10,631 nucleotides of DNA, from assembly GCA_905373295.1 (NCBI GenBank), contig CAJPSJ010000046.1:1-10631 (forward strand), in the 5' to 3' direction. Position 1 is the first letter of the stretch, and every line of letters begins with the position of its first letter. Below the pieces are notes generated by a model. It did not search any database, had not been told where the DNA came from, and was given only the letters and a program-made list of their open reading frames with translations. The DNA is from an uncultured Campylobacter sp. GTDB lineage: Bacteria > Campylobacterota > Campylobacteria > Campylobacterales > Campylobacteraceae. Of this stretch, positions 7,692-10,631 are shown piece by piece. A program made the position numbers and the translations under genes.

Positions 7692-7720
7692 ATTTTACAA
7701 GTTTAAAGAAATTTTGTCAA
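7692..7720 (-). promoter_or_regulatory. Strong sigma-70 promoter of the mlaA operon
   Basis: On the minus strand a perfect -35 TTGACA (7715-7720) is followed after exactly 17 bases by TAAAAT (7692-7697). Initiation would fall near 7685, giving a leader of about 26 bases to the TTG start, with the ribosome site AAGGAAGG at 7669-7676. A consensus -35 is unusual for Campylobacter housekeeping promoters. Confidence 0.72.
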
Positions 7721-7780
7721 TAAAGGTAAAATTTCGTATAGAATTTTCCTCTTTGTACCGCAGAATAAAGCCCGTAGCCG

Positions 7781-7812
7781 TTTAAGAAATATACCAGAGG
7801 ATATATTATAAA
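7781..7812 (+). promoter_or_regulatory. Possible modE promoter with a TATA dyad (ModE operator candidate)
   Basis: Upstream of modE, AATATA (7788-7793) and TATATT (7802-7807) are exact inverted halves eight bases apart. The right half overlaps the best -10 region (TATATTATAAAAT, 7802-7814). TTTAAG lies at 7781-7786. ModE proteins are known to bind A/T-rich TATA dyads, so autoregulation by occlusion of the -10 is plausible. A six-base A/T half-site is weak evidence in this A/T-rich gap. Confidence 0.35.
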
Positions 7813-7832
7813 ATCACGTGAAAGTAAACAAG

Positions 7833-7838
7833 AAAGGA
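7833..7838 (+). promoter_or_regulatory. Ribosome binding site that fixes the modE start
   Basis: AAAGGA at 7833-7838 overlaps the first ATG (7838) but stands five bases before the second ATG (7844). This makes the second ATG the likely start. Confidence 0.6.
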
Positions 7839-7843
7839 TGAAA

Positions 7844-8632
7844 ATGGATGCAAAATTTGCTCTGGAATTTCTACTCGGCAACGAAGCATCGCTTTTAGCC
7901 AAGCATATTAAGCTACTTAAGGCGGTGGATGAAACTAAAAGCATTACAAAGGCCGCAGAGATCGTAGGAGTGTCGTATAAAAACGGCTGGGACGCGCTAA
8001 ATTTAATCAACAACGCGAGCAAAAAGCCACTCATCGTCCGCACTCAAGGTACCAAGAAAAATAGCGGCTCCGAGCTTACCCCATACGCGCACAAGCTGAT
8101 CCGCGCTTATGATGCTATCAGCCACGCGGGCGAGACGTTTTTGAGTGAAATTTTAAAGCTTGACGAGATCACCGAAGAGAGCCTTTTAAGCTTAGAGAAG
8201 ATCGGTATGAAGCTTTCTGCACGAAATCAGCTAAGTGTTGAGATTACGGATGTTCAAACAGGCGCTGTAAACTCGCAGATCACGGCTAAACTCGCAGGTG
8301 GTGAAATTTTATGCGCGACGGTAACCGTAGAGAGCGAAAAGAATTTAGGGCTAAAGGCGGGCAAGGATGTGCTGTTTTTATTTAAGGCTCCAAGCGTCAT
8401 CATTGCCAAAGGAAGCTCGGAGAAGCTAAAACTTAGTACGGCGAATCAAATCAAAGGCACGATTAGCGAGGTCAAAATCGGCGCGGTAAACGCAGAGATC
8501 TGTCTAGGCACAAGCTCGCATCAAAACATCACCGCGATCATCACGCGAGAATCTGCCACCGCGATGGCTCTAGGAGTAGGAGATGAAGTAACGGCGATCA
8601 TCGAGCCTAGCGAGATCATTATTGGCGCGTAA
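7844..8632 (+). CDS. modE: ModE-type molybdate-responsive regulator with two MOP domains
   Basis: A 262-residue transcription regulator with the full ModE layout. The N-terminal winged helix (about residues 15-90) contains the family pattern SITKAAEIVGVSYKNGWDAL and PLIVRTQG...SGSELTPYAHKLI. Two molybdate-binding MOP domains follow (about 123-190 and 198-260). The first carries SARNQ, which matches the E. coli ModE region that contacts molybdate, and FKAPSVIIA; the second has STANQ in place of SARNQ. When loaded with molybdate, ModE usually represses the uptake genes next door. It reads toward modA with a 101-base gap. ATG 7844 is preferred over ATG 7838 because of the ribosome site. As I recall, the C. 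jejuni ModE-like protein lacks the metal-binding part, so this two-MOP version is the more complete form. Confidence 0.9.
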   Translation: MDAKFALEFLLGNEASLLAKHIKLLKAVDETKSITKAAEIVGVSYKNGWDALNLINNASKKPLIVRTQGTKKNSGSELTPYAHKLIRAYDAISHAGETFLSEILKLDEITEESLLSLEKIGMKLSARNQLSVEITDVQTGAVNSQITAKLAGGEILCATVTVESEKNLGLKAGKDVLFLFKAPSVIIAKGSSEKLKLSTANQIKGTISEVKIGAVNAEICLGTSSHQNITAIITRESATAMALGVGDEVTAIIEPSEIIIGA

Positions 8633-8691
8633 TAGGGTGAAATTGGGTGCGCAAAATTTTAAAATTTAAGGCGTAAATTTAAAATTTTAGA

Positions 8692-8718
8692 TACAATTCA
8701 ATTCTCGGCGAGAGCCGA
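8692..8718 (+). promoter_or_regulatory. modA -10 element and leader hairpin
   Basis: TACAAT at 8692-8697 is a good -10, placing initiation near 8704. The message would then open almost at once with the hairpin TCGGC-GAGA-GCCGA (8705-8718), a perfect five-pair G+C-rich stem on a GNRA tetraloop. It ends three bases before the ribosome site GAAAGG (8722-8727) and 15 bases before the modA ATG. A 5'-end stem of this kind can protect a message from decay. Confidence 0.45.
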
Positions 8719-8733
8719 AACGAAAGGCATAAA

Positions 8734-9501
8734 ATGAAGTTAAAAGCAGTGCTTTTAGGAATTTTAACCGCAGGCGCACTAACCGCAGGCGAGGTCAGTG
8801 TCGCAGCCGCTGCGAACACGACGTATGCGTTTGACGAGATCAAGGCGGAATTTGCCAAGCTACATCCGCAAACTACGCTAAACGTGAGCTTGGGCGCCAG
8901 CGGTGCGCTTAGCACGCAGATCAAAAACGGCGCGCCGTTTGATATTTTTATGGCGGCGGATATGAAATTTGCAGATGATCTGCATAAAGAGGGCTTTGCG
9001 ACGGCGCCTGCCAAAACCTACGCAAAGGGCAAGGTGGCGATGTTTAGCGTGCGCGGCGTAGATCTTAGCAAGGGGCTTGAAGCTTTAAAAGACCCTAGCG
9101 TCAAAACGATTTCGATAGCAAATCCAAAGACCGCTCCTTACGGCACAGCAAGCGTACAGGCCTTCCAAAAAGCGGGAGTTTACGACGAGATCAAGGGCAA
9201 AATCGTAGAAGCAAAATCGATCGGCGAGGCTCTTTCGCAAGCGCTTAAGGCGTCCGACGTCGGCTTTATCGCGGCCAGCGCGATGTATGCGCCTAAGATG
9301 GCAAAGGACGGCTGCAACGGCAGGCCTTGCAAGCAGGGAGAAAATTTCGTCTTGGTCGATACCGACCTCTACGAGCCGATAGCTCAAGGCATGGTCGTGC
9401 TAAACCGCGCCAAAGACAATGCCGAAGCCAAGGCGTTTTATGATTTTATCCTAAGCGATAAGGGCAGGGCGATCTTTGCTAAATACGGATACGAGTTTTA
9501 A
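8734..9501 (+). CDS. modA: Molybdate ABC transporter, periplasmic binding protein
   Basis: ModA captures molybdate (and usually tungstate) in the periplasm and delivers it to the ModB permease. The 255-residue protein begins with a signal peptide (MKLKAVLLGILTAGALTAG, cleavage near residue 19). Family features follow: SLGASGALSTQIKNGAPFDIF (about 52-72) with the oxyanion-contacting serines, NPKTAPYGTASVQAF near 130-144, DVGFIAASAMYAP near 175-187, and the C-terminal FYDFILSDKGRAIFAKYGY. An uncommon loop DGCNGRPCKQG has Cys194 and Cys199, which could form a disulfide in the periplasm. The ribosome site GAAAGG is six bases before the ATG. The stop TAA shares its last base with the ATG of the next gene (TAATG), so the two are translationally coupled. 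The gene is intact. Confidence 0.94.
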   Translation: MKLKAVLLGILTAGALTAGEVSVAAAANTTYAFDEIKAEFAKLHPQTTLNVSLGASGALSTQIKNGAPFDIFMAADMKFADDLHKEGFATAPAKTYAKGKVAMFSVRGVDLSKGLEALKDPSVKTISIANPKTAPYGTASVQAFQKAGVYDEIKGKIVEAKSIGEALSQALKASDVGFIAASAMYAPKMAKDGCNGRPCKQGENFVLVDTDLYEPIAQGMVVLNRAKDNAEAKAFYDFILSDKGRAIFAKYGYEF

Positions 9502-9893
9502 TGATTAGAGCGAGAATCAACGAAATTTTACAAAAAGACGGCATCCATTCTGTAGGATTTATCGCGGGCGGCATCAAGCTACGTGGCGTATTTCTGCAGC
9601 TAAGTAGCGAGCTTAAGGTGGGTAGCGAAGTTTACGTGGGCTTTAAAAGCACCGATGTGCTTTTATCTCGCGAAGCCCTAAGTGGTGTATCTAGCGAAAA
9701 TGAAATTCACGGCAAGATTATGAGCCTAAGCTTAGGTGAAATTCTATGCACGCTCAGGTTTGAAGGCAAGATAAGCTTTGATGTGCTCATTAGCGCGCAT
9801 TCTGCGCAGGAGCTTTCTTTACGCGAGGGCGACGAGGTTTTCGCATACGTTAGCGCCACTGCGATATATATAGAAAAATATGATAACGATTGA
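9501..9893 (+). CDS. Small two-repeat MOP/TOBE-domain protein
   Basis: A 130-residue cytosolic protein made of two MOP/TOBE-like halves (about residues 1-57 and 68-127). Each half ends in a matching strand pair: [18 protein letters not shown] in the first and [17 protein letters not shown] in the second. This is the arrangement of a di-molbindin, which binds oxyanions between MOP domains. It starts inside the modA stop codon (TAATG) and its own end overlaps the modC start by 14 bases, so it belongs to the modA operon. C. jejuni has a similar small gene next to modA (Cj0302c as I recall). Molybdate or tungstate buffering is likely; a regulatory role is possible. The key SARN-type motif is not clear in either half, so ligand binding is an inference. 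Confidence 0.8.
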   Translation: MIRARINEILQKDGIHSVGFIAGGIKLRGVFLQLSSELKVGSEVYVGFKSTDVLLSREALSGVSSENEIHGKIMSLSLGEILCTLRFEGKISFDVLISAHSAQELSLREGDEVFAYVSATAIYIEKYDND

Positions 9894-10017
9894 TTGTAAG
9901 AAAAAAATCAGTGATGATTTCTCGATTGATGCTCGCTTAGAGATTAACAAAGGCTCGTTTGTGTGCCTATATGGGCGCAGCGGCAGCGGTAAGACTACAC
10001 TGCTGCGCATTTTGGCT

Positions 10018-10108
10018 GGATTTTTGCGCGCATCGTAAAATCAAGCGCCGAAAGCGGCTCGTCAAGTAGCAAAATTTCAGGCTCTTGCATCAGTGCGCGA
10101 GCAAGCGC
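10018..10108 (+). repeat. Left arm of 91-base inverted repeat in modC (displaced copy)
   Basis: Bases 10027-10108 are the exact reverse complement of 10286-10367, 82 of 82 positions. The match extends to 10018 with one mismatch (G10026), covering the GGATTTTT that encodes the normal Gly-Phe. This arm is out of place in the gene: read forward it gives a stop, while read backward it encodes [20 protein letters not shown]. It is therefore the copy and the right arm is the source. Confidence 0.95.
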
Positions 10109-10285
10109 AGGATCGGCTTTTTGTTTCAAGACTACGCACTTTTTGAGAATATGAGCGTGACAGGCAATCTACTTTTTGCCAGAAACGATCCGCAAAAAGC
10201 CGCAATGCTGCTTGAAATTTTAGAGCTTAGCGAGTTTGCGAAATCTGGCGTAGAGGGTCTTAGCGGCGGACAGAAGCAGCGCGTA

Positions 10286-10376
10286 GCGCTTGCTCGCGCA
10301 CTGATGCAAGAGCCTGAAATTTTGCTACTTGACGAGCCGCTTTCGGCGCTTGATTTTACGATGCGCGAAAAAATCC
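10286..10376 (-). repeat. Right arm of 91-base inverted repeat in modC (source, Walker B region)
   Basis: This arm lies in its normal place, encoding the end of the ABC signature helix and Walker B ([18 protein letters not shown] and onward to FTMREKIQ). Its reverse complement appears at 10018-10108. The two arms are separated by 177 bases (10109-10285). A transcript across both could fold into a perfect 82-pair helix. Confidence 0.95.
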
Positions 10377-10631
10377 AAGAGTATCTGCTAAAAATCCACG
10401 AGCAGTTTCATCAGACCGTGATTTTGGTAAGCCACGATGTGAGTGAGATTTATAGGCTTTGCAAGCGGGTTTATGAGATGAAGGACGGCAGGATCGTCCG
10501 CTCCGGTACGCCGGAGGAAATTTTTCTTAAAACTAGCGGCTCACAGAAGTTTTCTTTCGCGGGCAAGATTGTCGATTTGCAAGCACGCGACGGGGTCAAA
10601 GTAGCTGTCGTAGCGATCGGCAGGCAGCTGT

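Larger units (their letters stand above)
9880..10631 (+). pseudogene. modC: Molybdate transporter ATPase ModC, broken by an inverted self-copy (3' end outside window)
   Basis: ModC is the ATPase of the molybdate importer. The gene starts at ATG 9880, overlapping the MOP gene by 14 bases. It reads normally through Walker A ([17 protein letters not shown], about residues 34-50), then LRAS and the stop TAA at 10036-10038, giving only 52 residues. Coding resumes in another frame at [11 protein letters not shown] (from 10103). The Q-loop, signature LSGGQKQRVALARAL, Walker [14 protein letters not shown], the H-loop ILVSHD and the start of a C-terminal MOP domain (FSFAGKIVDL) are all intact to the window end. 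The missing 25 or so codons between Walker A and KRR are replaced by an exact reverse-complement copy of bases 10286-10367 of this same gene. The downstream frame is open from 10070 and has a TTG at 10085, but a product started there would lack Walker A. No modB precedes it. The break is either a real recent mutation or an assembly error. Confidence 0.82.

Noticed and set aside
7838..7840. First ATG as the modE start
   Set aside because: The ribosome site AAAGGA overlaps it. The second ATG at 7844 has correct spacing and costs only two residues.
7717..8043. Minus-strand open frame across the mlaA-modE gap
   Set aside because: It overlaps modE coding sequence and the promoter region, and its hydrophobic product is an antisense reading of the ModE helix-turn-helix.
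9085..9387. Minus-strand open frame inside modA
   Set aside because: It is a shadow of modA, with no ribosome site and no recognisable domain.
10036..10038. The in-frame stop in modC as a selenocysteine or programmed recoding site
   Set aside because: It is TAA, not TGA, and lies inside the inverted copy. The downstream frame differs and the bases between encode nothing ModC-like.
10018..10376. Inverted repeats as the ends of an insertion sequence or a terminator
   Set aside because: The 177 bases between the arms encode normal ModC and no transposase. There are no target duplications, and the arms are far too long and distant for an intrinsic terminator.

Overview
The window reads as chromosome of a Campylobacter-type epsilonproteobacterium. 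The gene order hom, yraN-like, trxA, trxB, the mlaA-mlaC-RND operon and the modA/MOP-protein pair all match arrangements I know from Campylobacter. Base composition is higher in G+C than C. jejuni, with the word AAATTTT scattered through genes and gaps. This suggests one of the G+C-richer, often oral species (C. gracilis, C. rectus or C. showae type). The species is an inference from memory; the genus-level call is firmer.

Layout. Plus strand, 1-2419: the 3' part of homoserine dehydrogenase (hom), a YraN/UPF0102 nuclease-fold protein, thioredoxin (trxA, with its own promoter and a clear intrinsic terminator) and thioredoxin reductase (trxB). Minus strand, 7659-2577: mlaA, mlaC and a large RND/MMPL exporter lie in one tight operon behind a textbook promoter. 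A selenocysteine tRNA gene (selC) follows, then an unrecognised lipoprotein gene that is richer in A+T and ends in its own terminator facing trxB. Plus strand, 7844 to the window end: a molybdate locus of modE (HTH plus two MOP domains), modA, a small two-repeat MOP protein and modC. No modB permease gene lies between modA and modC inside the window.

Functionally, TrxA and TrxB form the cytosolic disulfide-reducing pair. MlaA, MlaC and the RND protein are probably an envelope lipid-trafficking unit. ModE would sense molybdate and control the ModA-dependent ABC importer, and molybdenum and selenocysteine typically meet in formate dehydrogenase.

The most striking signal is in modC. Between Walker A and the Q-loop the reading frame is interrupted by an exact 82-base reverse-complement copy of the gene's own signature/Walker B segment, located 177 bases further on. 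Both junctions sit on short matches to the sequence expected in an intact modC. This is the pattern of a double template switch during replication (out and back); the alternative is a sequencing or assembly chimera. As written, ModC stops after 52 residues and the transporter's ATPase is lost.

No CRISPR array, insertion sequence, phage gene or clearly novel defence system is visible.
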